DNA of 64,000 bases from Muricea muricata (Eukaryota; Cnidaria; Anthozoa; Malacalcyonacea; Plexauridae): positions 8,588,446-8,652,445 of the forward strand of contig OY979727.1 of NCBI GenBank assembly GCA_963855995.1, in the 5' to 3' direction. The translations under genes were made by a program, and so were the position numbers. Shown piece by piece: positions 1-10,203 of the stretch (position 1 is its first letter; each line of letters starts with the position of its first letter). The notes beneath the pieces were generated by a model. That model searched no databases and was not told where the DNA came from. It saw only the letters and a list, made by a program, of their open reading frames with translations.

Positions 1-1
1 G

Positions 2-667
2 TATTATGTAAGGTTTCCATAGCCAGAAGCCACAGCCTCGTTTCTGCCTTAAAATGGCAGAATGTGCGTACCTGAACTTCTTACTAAGAGAGGTTATGTC
101 ATGAACTGTTGCAAAGTCAAAGCCACCGGGATCTCGGGCTGATTTAATCGCCTTTAACTTCGATTTTTCACAGCAATTACATGCAAAAGTAATAAAGTAT
201 TTTTTAGCTCTTATATCTTTAGATTTAGTATTACCGTAATCCACAAAGTTAAATGAACTGAAGTTGGCATCCCTTGACTGATTCCATCGACCGAATATTT
301 GCTTGAGGTAATCAAGGTCGCCCCTCTTGTGAAACGTCCATCTTGTGTCACTAGTTTCGTGCGGTGAAGCGACTCGGTCGCCATTTGAAAGCATCTCCAA
401 AGCAGTTTCATGTAGATGACCACATTTCGTATTAGTCAACTCTTTGTGAAATGAATGTTTTGCTAAGCTATTTGTACCATAAATTTCCCTGTCATCAAGT
501 TGCACGATTCCAAGCACATTAGAACTGCTATTTGATCCATCGTCTGTTCGCGCGTCTTCGTTAAAACAATAATATAAAACAACAAACATCGACATTGAAA
601 ACGCCACGATAAATGACCAATAGTATTTGGACATCATATTTCTGTATCTTGCCCATAACGAAGCCAT
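2..667 (-). CDS. Type II membrane protein, N-terminal part (runs off left edge)
   Basis: The reverse strand is open for 222 codons from the ATG at 667..665 to the window edge, with no stop. Residues ~15-34 form one hydrophobic segment after a short basic N-terminus, the layout of a type II (Golgi-type) single-pass protein; a stem-like Ser/Asn/Asp-rich stretch follows. Residues ~160-222 have a Cys pair (CNCC), then a region ending in QKRGCGFWLWKPYII. I associate an aromatic 'GxWLWKPY' motif with uncharacterised, probably glycosyltransferase-like proteins; that is recollection, not a search. The C-terminus lies outside the window. The coding region has no intron, and other frames in the same stretch are shadows. 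Existence of the gene is well supported by the length of the open frame; the function is a guess. Confidence 0.6.
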   Translation of the reverse strand, partial: MASLWARYRNMMSKYYWSFIVAFSMSMFVVLYYCFNEDARTDDGSNSSSNVLGIVQLDDREIYGTNSLAKHSFHKELTNTKCGHLHETALEMLSNGDRVASPHETSDTRWTFHKRGDLDYLKQIFGRWNQSRDANFSSFNFVDYGNTKSKDIRAKKYFITFACNCCEKSKLKAIKSARDPGGFDFATVHDITSLSKKFRYAHSAILRQKRGCGFWLWKPYII

Positions 668-1170
668 GCATTCCAATTCTTTGTTGTGTAAAAGCCTAGT
701 GTTTAAGTACACTACATAAACTCGTACGCAATATCTTTGATAAAATATGATGTCTATATATAAACAAAAAACTGCAGGAAGCCAAGAATCATGTGTGGAC
801 GCCGCCATTGCGTCATGCCATATTTCACGATTGTTTACATCTGGTTGAAATTGATAATATGAAGTATTTACGATATAAAGTATAAATATAATAATGTAGC
901 GTTTGTAAATTATAAACACTGATTGGCTACACAGTCAAAAATAGGTACGCTTAGCGTACATGTGGGTAGCCTCAGCGAAATAAGCCAAGACACTCTTAAG
1001 ACCCAAGACCCTTTAAGCATTGTTACTATGTTAAACAGGTGTGATTGCAATTTTGCAGGTTATGCTGAAACCAATGCTATTATATTTGCAATGCTTTGTT
1101 TGATGTATGCAAAAGGACTTTTTTGAAATAGGTGCATGCTAGTCTAGATTCGGTACAAAAATACCAGTAA
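668..1170. other. No gene recognised
   Basis: This is AT-rich sequence upstream of the edge gene. A 67-codon open frame at 923..1126 has no recognisable motif. A short motif near 905-925 (gattggct after an AT stretch) resembles one near 59940-59960. Confidence 0.3.
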
Positions 1171-1179
1171 TATGAGGTA

Positions 1180-2490
1180 TTCATCATATAAATTTGTTAA
1201 ACTGATATAAGATTTTCTCGCAACAGCATTGTGAATATATATTGGGGGGAATCATTATACACGAGAATTGTTGACATTGAAAAATTTAACAACCAACAAA
1301 TGATTGGATGGATTGATTGGGGGATTGATATATGAAGGTTGTCGATATTGAAAAAAATTAAAACCAGCAACATGAGGTCTTCATCATATAAATTTGTTAA
1401 ACTGATATAACCAAACATTAAGATTTTCTTGCAACAAAATTGTGATTATATATGAGGGGATTCATTATATATGAATTAGGTTGTCAATATTGAAAAAAAT
1501 TAAAACCAGCAATATCAGGTGTTCATCATATAAATTGGTTAAACTGATATAACCAAACATTAAGATTTTCTTGCAACAACATTGTGATTATATATTAGGG
1601 GAATCATTATATAAGAGGTTGTCGACATTGAAAATTTTACAACCAGCAATATGAGGTGTTCATCATATAAATTTGTTAAACTGATATAACCAAACTTTAA
1701 GATTTTCTTGCGACATTGTGATTATATATGGGGGGAATTCATTATATCCCCCTCAAGGGGGACTCATTATGAGGGCTGCCAGCAAATGATTGTGGTTTTT
1801 TTAACTATCAGGGACTTCTATTTGCATTGTTAGACTGATATAATCAAACATTAAGATTTTCTTGTAACAACATGAGGGTTGTCAGAACTGAAAAATTTAA
1901 CAATCAGCAAATAATTGTGATTAACATTGAGATTTCCTAGCAACAACATTGTGATTATACCTGGTAATCTGGGGGGATTAATATGAGGGTTGCCCATATT
2001 GGAAAATTTAACAACCAGCAAATGAGGGTGATCTGTAAAAGCTCGCGGATATTAAACACACCAGTCAGCAGAGTGACACGATGAGTACTCAAGTGAACAA
2101 AAAAATACAGAATGGCCCAATAACTAAATAATATTCATCACAAAAATTTGCTACTGCATACAAATATTTTACATGCGGATTACCGCCTCCAAAATCCAAA
2201 TGGCACACACCATGAACAACTAAAAACCAGAACTTGAACGATAAAATAAATTTAACTATCATGGACCTTCATTTGCATTGTTAGACTGATATAACCAAAC
2301 ATTAAGATTTTCTTGCAACAACATTGTGATTATATATGAGGGGATTCATTATATATGAAGGTTGTCGATACTGAAAAGAATTAAAACTAGCAATATGAGG
2401 GGTTCATCATATAAATTTGTTAAACTAATATAACCAAACTTTAAGACTTTCTTGCGACATTGTGATTATATATGGGGGAATTCAAGGCCG
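1180..2490. repeat. Diverged tandem repeat, unit about 135-200 bp
   Basis: The phrase aaatttgttaaactgatata recurs near 1190, 1390, 1535, 1670 and 2415, each time followed by a variant of 'ttaagattttcttgc', a run of G before 'attcattata', then 'ttgtcgatattgaaaa' and 'aaccagcaatatgagg'. Spacing varies (about 200, 145 and 135 bp), so copies are unequal and diverged. No coding sequence is visible. Confidence 0.8.
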
Positions 2491-3106
2491 TAGGAAGATG
2501 AAAAAAGTTAGGGGGGCTCTTCGACCGCTGAAGGTACAAGTGCTGCTAGGGGGTCCGGGGACACGCCCCCAGAATTTTTTCTATTTTTAGCACGCTTAAA
2601 CATGTTTTTCTGCACTTTTGAGGTTAGTTTTACCATAATTATTGGATTAAGACATGTGTAAGACTGTAAACAATTAAAAGCGTGCATTTACTTCTAGACT
2701 CAACGATGATTTTTAGGGGGCTCAGCCCCCCTGCCTTTGAAGTTAGGGGGGCTCGAGCCCCCCTTGCCCCCGTGGTTCTTACGGCCATGGGGGAATTCAT
2801 TATTTATACCTGGTAATCTGGGGGGATTAATATGAGGGTTGCCCATATTGGAAAATTTAACAACCAGCAAATGAGGGTGATCTGTAAAAGCTCGAGGATA
2901 TTAAACACACGAGTCAGCGGAGTGACACGACGAGTACTCAAGTGAACAAAAAAAATACAGAATGGCCCAATAACTAAATAATATTCATCACAAAAATTTG
3001 CTACTGCACACAAATATTTTACATGTGGATTACCGCCTCCAAAGTCCAAATGACACACACCATGAACAACTAAAAACCAGAACTTGAACGATAAAATAAT
3101 ACAACA
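1959..3106. repeat. 300-bp direct duplication (1959..2257 and 2806..3106)
   Basis: Both copies start 'cctggtaatctggggggat' and run through 'cccaataactaaataatatt' to 'agaacttgaacgataaaata' with only a few mismatches. They are separated by ~550 bp that holds one more unit of the tandem repeat and a 303-bp inserted element. Confidence 0.85.
2485..2787. mobile_element. 303-bp non-autonomous TIR element with 12-bp target duplication
   Basis: Identical 12-mers tgggggaattca flank it (2473..2484 and 2788..2799). Element ends are imperfect inverted repeats (aggccgtaggaa versus rc tggccgtaagaa). Inside, G/C runs form further inverted segments (ggggggctc / gagcccccc). A 9-12-bp duplication is typical of Mutator-like elements; the family call is inference. 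No ORF. Confidence 0.75.
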
Positions 3107-3725
3107 TGACTCTTTACAACACCGGCGTACGCCATATTAAAGAACTGAATCGAAGAATTCAGTCTCATTGAAAGTCTGAGGTTTTGATTGGTTCGTGGTT
3201 CCTTAAAGATCTCAATATAATCAGGAATGTGATTTTGCGGACATGAAACCCACATACGGAAACCCACTACGTGGCTACCCACAAAAAGTAGCAACTTCTT
3301 GCAATAACAGAAAGCAGGATGGACAATGTTGTCAATAATATTGTTTAGCATTGCTACCATGTGTAAAGCCAAGTAAAGTCATCAGACCGGCTAGCATTGA
3401 AAGCTTATTTAACACCGCAGAAACGCTCAGAGAAATGAACATTTTTTCATAATATGTACATCAATATTGTCGATGAATAAAATTTACTTTTGACCAAAAA
3501 TATATAAAAGCATTCGGTATGGTCAAACCTATACAAATGAAGAGGTAAAGTAGTTTATGGAATATGGAATGCGACTTTTGGAGTCGCCAGGGGGAAAAAT
3601 TTGAAATAAACAAAAACGAGCCGACAAGGTAGCACCACGAGCACGCTCATGCCAATAAAATTACTGTATATGATGAACACTTATAGTTTAATAAAACGTA
3701 AAAATGAATAGAAAATAGCACGACA
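3107..3725. other. No gene recognised
   Basis: It contains a 100-codon minus-strand open frame (3070..3372) without recognisable domains or conserved context. From 3450 to 3725 there is only AT-rich sequence ending in an ATT-type microsatellite. Confidence 0.3.
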
Positions 3726-4979
3726 AATATATTATTTATTATTATTATTATTAATTCCAACAAATTACCAAAAAAGGTACAAAAGGATACAAATTAAACT
3801 AACAACATTACATAACAGTAAAAGAACTATAGAGTTATTACGAGGATGTGTTGATTATTATAGTCAGGGAGGCAGAGGTACAAAAATACATGTCTACTTA
3901 CCATATCGAGGGACAATTTCATTTTGCTCTTAAATTGTCCGTTACATGCCTAATATAACAATTCTGAATGTTGTTTGGCCCAATTTTTCTTGTGGGCTCC
4001 AGCCAACACGTTTTTTCTTAAATTTTCTATAAAACTATATTATTGTCAAAAAAGGCGAAATTTCGGACTTATTTCTAGGAAAAACCACTTACGTTATCAA
4101 AAAGGTAATAAAAAACTACATATAACACATTATTATGGTTACTTTTATTTTCCACATTTTTGTTGAGTTATGAGCGTTCGAAAACTTATTTTCAGACTAG
4201 TGCCCAGGAAATTAGCGTCATTTTAGGACATTTTCCTGTTTTGAAGCAGCAATAACTCGAAAACAGCTTGAAAAACCAGGGTGTCCGTAATGATGTCTTA
4301 TATGTTGTTTTTTATAAACTTTCTGATGATACAAGTCATTTTCAAATGAATGAACTTGAAAGTTTGCTATTTTTGACCACATAATAGTTTTATAATAAAA
4401 CTGAAGAAAAACGTGTTGATCGAAGCCCACAAGATAAATTGGGCCAAACAACATTCAGAATTGTCATATTAGGCATGTAACGGACAATTTAAGATCAAAA
4501 TGGATTTGTCCCTCGAGAAGGTAGGTAAAATGACCTCTGCCTCCCTGACTATTATACTATTCTAGCAAGTCAAATGCTGCTAATATATCAAAACAATACT
4601 TTGACGAGATTTTTAAAATGTTTTTGTCTTTCATGGCCAAAACGTAGTGAAAAAGTTCTCGTGTGTTGAATAGCATCACAGATTTATTAATTTGATATAA
4701 GTTATCTATAAATTTATTTCTTAGTGTCCTAAACATTGTGTTGCTACATGACATTAGGTAATGTTGTTCATTCTGCAATTATGAAAGCATAGGTAAAAGA
4801 TAATGCTCGAAATTAAAGTTCAGTTTGACTTTTCTAAACAGTCTTAACTTGCCCGGCATTTTCTTTCTTTTGTTTTATCTAGTTTTTAGAGGGAGCAACA
4901 AATTCATCATGTAATAATTCTCTTAAATAATGGCAAAAAATGGCTGGAGCATTGCGAAGTAATGTTTGTAGCGGATTGA
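3726..4979 (-). mobile_element. 5'-truncated LINE fragment (3' end of ORF2 plus tail)
   Basis: Read on the minus strand, 4979..4550 and 3862..3726 match the last ~540 bp of ORF2 and the 3' tail of the LINE at 33.1-38.77 kb (38100..38770), including the C-terminal Cys/His segment and the (AAT)n tail. The match is split by an unrelated palindromic insert (3863..4549). The open frame 4557..4778 is the C-terminus of this dead ORF2. It shows that this LINE family has at least two copies here. Confidence 0.8.
3863..4549. mobile_element. 687-bp palindromic foldback element inserted in a LINE tail
   Basis: Terminal inverted repeats start gtcagggaggcagag and stay recognisable for ~120 bp (3863..3985 against 4430..4549). 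Weaker symmetry continues to the centre: small open frames in the two arms (3975..4166 plus; 4218..4454 minus) encode related peptides, so each arm is nearly the reverse complement of the other. A 7-bp duplication (tattata, 3856..3862 and 4550..4556) marks insertion into the LINE sequence; the uninterrupted homologue is at ~38645. The peptides are by-products of the symmetry, not genes. Confidence 0.8.
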
Positions 4980-5023
4980 CATGCAGTCCAATGTCATTTT
5001 AATTCACGGGTAAGGGTAAAACG

Positions 5024-5112
5024 CGGATCCGGACAGACGGATATCCGGACGGTTGGATATCCTGACGGACGGATATCCGGACGGACGGATATCCGGACGG
5101 ACGAGAGGGTAA
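5024..5112. repeat. 16-bp tandem minisatellite (ggatatccggacggac)
   Basis: About five consecutive 16-bp units, the first and third imperfect. Each contains the self-complementary core ggatatcc. The flanks repeat 'gtaaaacgcgga' and 'taacattggtaatcat', extending the low-complexity region to about 5190. Confidence 0.85.
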
Positions 5113-5190
5113 AACACGGAAATGAGAGTAAAACGCGGATGAGAGGATAACATTGGTAATCATAACATTGGTAATCATCATTATAACATT

Positions 5191-6064
5191 TTAAGGGTCG
5201 ATTACATGGGAGAGTGATCCTGCAAAGTGAGTTGAACTCGGGCACGGGAGTGATTTTAATCTTGAAAATGTAAACAAATATAAGTCATGAAAGTCAAAAT
5301 AGCAAATGAATTATGTTTTGTGTTTCAATACACGCTTTAATAACATTTTGAGCAGCAAAAATTAAAACATTTTACGAAAACCGAAATCGTAAAATTGAAA
5401 AGCGAAAAACCGGCGAAAAACCGAAAGGCCAATAGCTACTAAACAAGATTATCGCGGCTAAAACTTCCCTCTATACGTAAGGAAGTCATAACATGCAATA
5501 TACAAACCATTATATATTAATAAAAATTTTGCAACGATTTTTCGAGTGTCGTGCATTTTTAATCTATGCGTTTTTGAGCCATCCCGGCACATGTAATCGC
5601 AATTTACAAGTCGACTCTGCAAGGCGAGTCAACTCACTTAGCCCCTTAAAGACCTCAACCGTAATTGAGGCGGTAAAACATGCAGAACACCAATCTAGGG
5701 AGGGAGGGAAATGATTGGTTTTCTTGTCACAATGGAAAATATCTACAGAAATGAGCACATTACACCGTTTTCATAATCATAATATCTAATCCAAACTATT
5801 GGAATTTAGCGGCTGGCTATGCAAGCACATTAGGCCGTTCGCCGTAGTTCGAAAATGTGGCTAGAAAACAAATTTCATTAAACGGTGGACAAGTAAAAAG
5901 TATAAAACAATTTTGCATGTTGTATTAACAAACCAGCCAAAGTTATTTGATCTGAGAAGAACAATTATACATAAAACTAAATCTTTATTCTATCAGACTC
6001 ATAAATTTGGTTCCGTATTAGATGTAAAAGTGATTTTTAAATTTTACTTATCCACCGTTTAAGC
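5191..6064. other. No gene recognised
   Basis: Two overlapping opposed open frames (5493..5714 plus, 5564..5758 minus) are of similar length and have no motif I recognise. The short stretch 5400-5430 repeats 'aaaaccg'. The rest is AT-rich unique-looking sequence. Confidence 0.25.
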
Positions 6065-6180
6065 TAAACACTTTTGATAACATAAATCGAGTTGTCTTTG
6101 TAGCTGTGCCATAGCCAATAGTGTATCAAACGTGATCAACTGATAGCCTAATACTGCATGTGTAACAGAAAAAATTACAT
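6065..6180. repeat. Interspersed repeat shared with 53888..53990
   Basis: About 105 bp starting 'taacataaatcgagttgtc' match the copy in the GPCR intron at 53888..53990 with a handful of substitutions and the same orientation. No ends or target duplications are visible, so its class is unknown. Confidence 0.7.
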
Positions 6181-6939
6181 TGCCAGTAGGAGGGACATGC
6201 GCCTGCTTTGTACAGCGGATTTCTGCATGAAAATTGGATACCGCGCGCCTTTCATCCAGCGGCTTTTAGTCTGGTAATAAAGAACAATTTGGCTTCTAGC
6301 TCGAAGAGATCACGAGAAAATGTTGATTACAGACAATTGCATTATTTTAAAGCATAGGTAATTAGAACCATATATTGCTGTTATATAAGGTCTTTCCCAA
6401 TAACAGTCCCTATACAAGGTTAAGGGGTTAGACAAAAAAATCTTTTGCTTAAATTTATTTAAATAAAATAGATTGAGAATATCACACATCTGGTTTGCAT
6501 AACTTTGCATATATGTAAAATAGCCTTTTAAATATTTGAATTTTGGCGCTTTTTCGCGCGACGATCGATACAAGGAATTGTAGGGATAGTTTATAGTAAC
6601 TAGGCTACCTACAGCATGAATCTCCCTCTAGATACACAATTCTTCCTAACTATCCTAACAATAGAAGGCCTGGTTTCTGAGCTTCTTGTTGATAACAAAA
6701 ACATGGCGAGATTTGTAGTTTTGAATCGTTTTATAAGTCGATGCAAACCTTAAGGTCGTACATCGATTTACTTTCATATGTGTTAAATTTTCACAATATT
6801 CAACACTGTTGGGAACCCGACTGAAAGGACGTATGATTGCCAAACTTACACAACAAGTGCTTAATAATGTGTTGCGTACGAAGCACTGTATGAAGCGATG
6901 CCGGCAAGTTGCACAAAAAATACGACCGTACGCAAAGTG

Positions 6940-7904
6940 CATAGAAATAATAGATATAGAATGCGTACTCCCATCTTTTCACAAGTAAAAATTTGTCTCC
7001 ACAAAATGGTGGATTTCGAAGGGCATTTTTAATAGTTCCAGGCTCCTACGGTAGGGAATTTCGCGCCGTTGCGAGGAGTGCGATTGTTTTTTTTTGTCAA
7101 GCAAAGTTTACACAAAGATAAAAATTCATAAAAACTTTTAAACAAAGGAAAACGAATTTTACGAGTTTTTTACGAGAAAGGATTAGTCCTGAGCAGATAA
7201 TACAAAGAAATTGGAGTTACAAAATACTAGTTTTCAAAATTGCTGCAAAAGCCGAAAAATATAAAACTCAAAAACAGAGTCAGAGGATGAAAAACAAACT
7301 CAACAGGTGTGTTTTAGCGTTTTAAAATACATATATATGAAAACAGTTACGATGATTGATAGTTACAAAAAACGAAATGGTTACATTTGTTGGTTTTTGT
7401 CTGTGTTTCTTAAGAAAATATATTTAAAAGGCATGCAATTTGGCGATGACAATTTCAAGTAATCGGTATTTGCTCATAGAATTACATTCTACACTCAACA
7501 TAATAGTGTACTATAGTTTACATAGCTGCTGTTTTTTGAAACGGAAACTTAAAGATATATTATTAAGCTTCAAAAGTTTATAGCGAAATTTTCAGTCATG
7601 CTTCGGGAATGCAAAATGTTTCAAAATTAAATCAAGTTTACGCAAAAATTCAACAGTTTTTTGTGTTAAATACACGACTATATGAAGAACTATCTTTAGC
7701 TCATTTTGTTACTTCAAGACCACTATATTCTAAACTGTAAATGCGATACTATTTAAGTGATTTATTTATGATGAACTTTGTATATACACTCTGCAGTTCA
7801 ACTCCTGGTCAAATTCAATATGGCGGATTTCGAAGGGCACGCTTGGGAAAAAGTGGAGACATGATTCGTGACCGAGTACGCATTCTATATCTATTATTTC
7901 TATG
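6940..7904. repeat. 31-bp perfect inverted repeat enclosing the left flank of an ATPase relic
   Basis: 6940..6970 is the exact reverse complement of 7874..7904. Partial symmetry continues on both sides (for example 'gtctccac' at ~6993 against 'gtggagac' at ~7853). A second shared phrase 'ggatttcgaagggca' is in the same orientation in both copies, so the structure is a rearranged rather than simple inverted duplication. Between the arms I see no gene. Confidence 0.6.
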
Positions 7905-8258
7905 GCAAAGTGGCAAGACGGTATGGGTAAAAACACTTTTGGAGAATGCTCAACAACTATACGGCCGTCTCCTCAACGTATTATCTGGTGCTATGGACAA
8001 TGGCAACCCATGTATTTAGAAATGATCGACACTATACCGGGTATTGAATTTTACGAAGGCATACCCTCTGAAATTGACTCTCGTGATTTTCTTGATGTTA
8101 ATAAACGTAATCTAATCGTTCTTGGCGACCTTATGGCACAGTCAGGAGGCGACAAACGCATAGCCAACTTATTTACCAAAGGGAGCCATCACAGAAACCT
8201 ATCAGTTATCTACATTGTCGGTACTTTATGGACGATATTTTGCTCCCTACATGTTTAA
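7895..8258 (+). pseudogene. Frameshifted P-loop ATPase-like relic
   Basis: Frame 1 (within 7741..8019) carries a Walker-A-like WQSGKTVWVKTLLENA. After a shift near 7965, the second frame (to 8258) continues with PQRIIWCYGQWQPMY, a Walker-B-like NLIVLGDLMAQ, then GGDKRIANLFTKGSHHRNLS. The order P-loop, hydrophobic strand with acidic residue, then a polar sensor-like segment fits a P-loop NTPase. I recall similar proteins as repeated, probably element- or virus-derived ATPases in invertebrate genomes, perhaps packaging-type; that is unverified. The N-terminus is missing and the C-terminal end diverges after 'VIYIV'. One frameshift and lack of a start mark it as a relic. Confidence 0.5.
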
Positions 8259-8585
8259 TGTAAACAAAAAATGGGGGGAGAGAGGGTGTTGTGTCCCCCC
8301 CCCCCCATCATATCAAGCCAATCAAAAAGCCTCTGACAGGTTGTGAGATCATTGTACATCAGTGCATGTACTAGCAAGGTTTAGATTTCAATTTGGACTT
8401 TTTCTACCACTTGTTAATGTTTTGATCACAGAAGCAATTGTGACTAGTGGAGACAATAGAAATTACTCTTCATCCAGTTTTATATTAACATTTCTTTCAG
8501 GCACATGAAAAAGTGTCTGGTGTTCACAATCCAAAAATTATTTCAAGAACCCTATAAATAAATTATATTACATTGCAATAAATAA
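8259..8585. other. Spacer with a C homopolymer
   Basis: A run of 13-14 C at 8296..8310 is the only distinctive feature; otherwise no gene or repeat is recognised. Confidence 0.3.
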
Positions 8586-9005
8586 CATGTCATACTTTCT
8601 TCTCAGCAGGCGGAGTGAACGCCTTAGTAAGCGTCTTGCCAAATAATTAATTTATAAAGAACAACATGGTTATCTATTATTTTACGAGTGTTAAGAAATT
8701 CAGTTTTTTCACGGGTTGGTCCAATTTGTAGTAATAATGGATGTTATTTTCGTGACTAAGGAAAAGGCTTAGCTGGCCATGGAACTTTGCCTCAAAGTCC
8801 AATGACGTATATATTGTGCGGTCTTCACTTGAGATCAATATTTAGAGTGGTTTTCGTCCAACATACATGGTTGCAATCTTCTTGTCATTGCAAAATAGTC
8901 CAAAGCATGCAATAGTTATATGAGGAATAAATGATGGTCAGAAAATCACTGACAGTAAATGCAGGAAATTAGTAGTTTTTCCCATATATGGCCTACTGGT
9001 AGTTG
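8586..9005 (-). other. Downstream flank of TRIM-TLDc copy 1, duplicated downstream of copy 2
   Basis: This stretch is strongly similar to 20590..21023, so the duplicated segment extends ~420 bp past the stop codons and probably includes the 3' UTR. It starts with a short interspersed motif (ggcggagtgaacgcc, also near 20612 and, weaker, 50762). No polyadenylation site was assigned with confidence. Confidence 0.6.
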
Positions 9006-9322
9006 TCAGTAGAATACCTCGATTTCCGATGTCAAAAAGTATTCCGCACCTGCTAAGAGGCTCCAAGCATTATTCGAGTTGTTAGAGTATCCAGCGGGAA
9101 GCTGATATGCTTGCCCAAAATTACTGTACGAGTCTTTCACATCATTGGACTCGCTATAAATTAATATATCGTTACTACCAAACCAAGGACCAAAATTGGA
9201 AACAGCATAAATTGCATTCTTTGCTTTACGTGGCTTGATGTTGGAGATAAACGGAGCGACATTATCTTTGTTTTGGAGAGAAAATAGGAATGAAGAACTA
9301 GAGTGAGTATAGCCAGGAGGAC
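9006..9322 (-). CDS. TRIM-TLDc gene copy 1, exon 3 (C-terminal half of TLDc domain)
   Basis: The exon follows an acceptor (ttttag at 9323..9328) and enters in phase 1. It encodes ~105 residues ending SEIEVFY and a TGA at 9006..9008. The sequence contains GPWFGSNDILI, a Ser-Tyr-Ser-Asn-Phe-Gly motif and the terminal EIEVF, the hallmarks of the second half of a TLDc domain as in OXR1/NCOA7-family proteins. The matching exon of copy 2 has exactly the same length (317 bp). Confidence 0.88.
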
Positions 9323-9963
9323 CTAAAATAAATACAACAGTAACTATGACTCATTTCAAGGCTCAGATGAGATGACTATTTATTTAATAATACCCATCGT
9401 ACTTTTATCAGTTATCACAGGACAACCTTAATGCAATTAGCTGTATGCTGTAAACACTTAACTGTCTTGTACAAACCCAGCGTTTTTTGGCTCACATGTT
9501 CGATGTCTATCAGTAATCGACCACCAGTAGCAAAATCAAAACGAATAGGAGGAGAAATTAAATTTTTAAGCAACGCATTTAGGCAAATTTTGTAAAAAAT
9601 TGAATTAGATAGCAAGACTAGGACCAAATAAATGCATGTAACCTCCCCCAAACTTGGAATTATTTGCTTTGATTTCAATGACACCACGTAATACTATACC
9701 TTGTATAATTATGATAATGTGTATATTATTCTGATCAAAATTATGAGAATGTTTATTCAAGCTTGAGACGTCTTGAAGCAACGTTGCAATTTGACAAAAC
9801 ATAGCCCATGCAAAGGAATAGCAGAGAAGGAATTCAATGCATTTTTAAAGTAGTGTAATAATTATGTGATTTCAAAATCAATCTGTTTATCATTGTACAC
9901 AGTCATGTGCCATACTGTAGACCACATGCTCTTCAATTGAACTTAATTAAGATCACTGCATAC
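9323..9963 (-). other. Intron 2 of TRIM-TLDc copy 1 (641 bp)
   Basis: It starts GTATGC and ends TTTTAG on the minus strand. It aligns in three blocks with the giant intron 2 of copy 2 (21341..~21690, 31630..31809 and 39425..39493), so it shows that intron without its large insertions. Confidence 0.8.
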
Positions 9964-10203
9964 CTCCCCAATCCTTGTCAGTGTATCCACCAAAGATACA
10001 GTTATTTGCTTTTATTAAAACCACTGTTGGTCCTTTATGGTCACAATGATGGTGAAAATCACTGGCTCTCCAACCATCTCGAGAAGCTCGATAGCAAAGA
10101 TTCCATTTGCATTTCTCTCCCAGCCATGTTTTAAGTTGTTGGGCAAGTGCAGCCTCTTTCTTCAATATACAAGAAGATTCTAAACTACTTGGCACTGGTT
10201 GAA
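9964..10203 (-). CDS. TRIM-TLDc gene copy 1, exon 2 (N-terminal half of TLDc domain)
   Basis: This 240-bp (80-codon) phase-1 exon is bounded by an acceptor (tttatag) and a donor (GTATGC). It encodes ILKKEAALAQQLKTWL, then a Trp and LCYRASRDGW, FHHHCD, GPTVVLIKA and IFGGYTDKDW: the canonical first half of a TLDc domain (helix, Arg-Asp-Gly, Phe-His, Gly-Pro-Thr, FGGYT). The reading frame joins exon 1 and exon 3 without a break. This stretch cannot start translation on its own. Confidence 0.88.

Noticed and set aside
211..423. 70-codon minus-strand open frame
   Set aside because: It lies in another frame of the 222-codon membrane protein frame (2..667), which is longer, starts with ATG and has a coherent topology.
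3070..3372. 100-codon minus-strand open frame
   Set aside because: No recognisable domain; it begins in the non-coding 300-bp duplication and has no supporting context.
3975..4454. Two opposed small open frames with similar peptides
   Set aside because: They lie in the two arms of a palindromic element, so similarity follows from the inverted repeat.
9415..9802. Minus-strand open frames between TLDc exons
   Set aside because: They fall in intron 2 of copy 1, end before splice sites and are not kept in the homologous intron sequence of copy 2.
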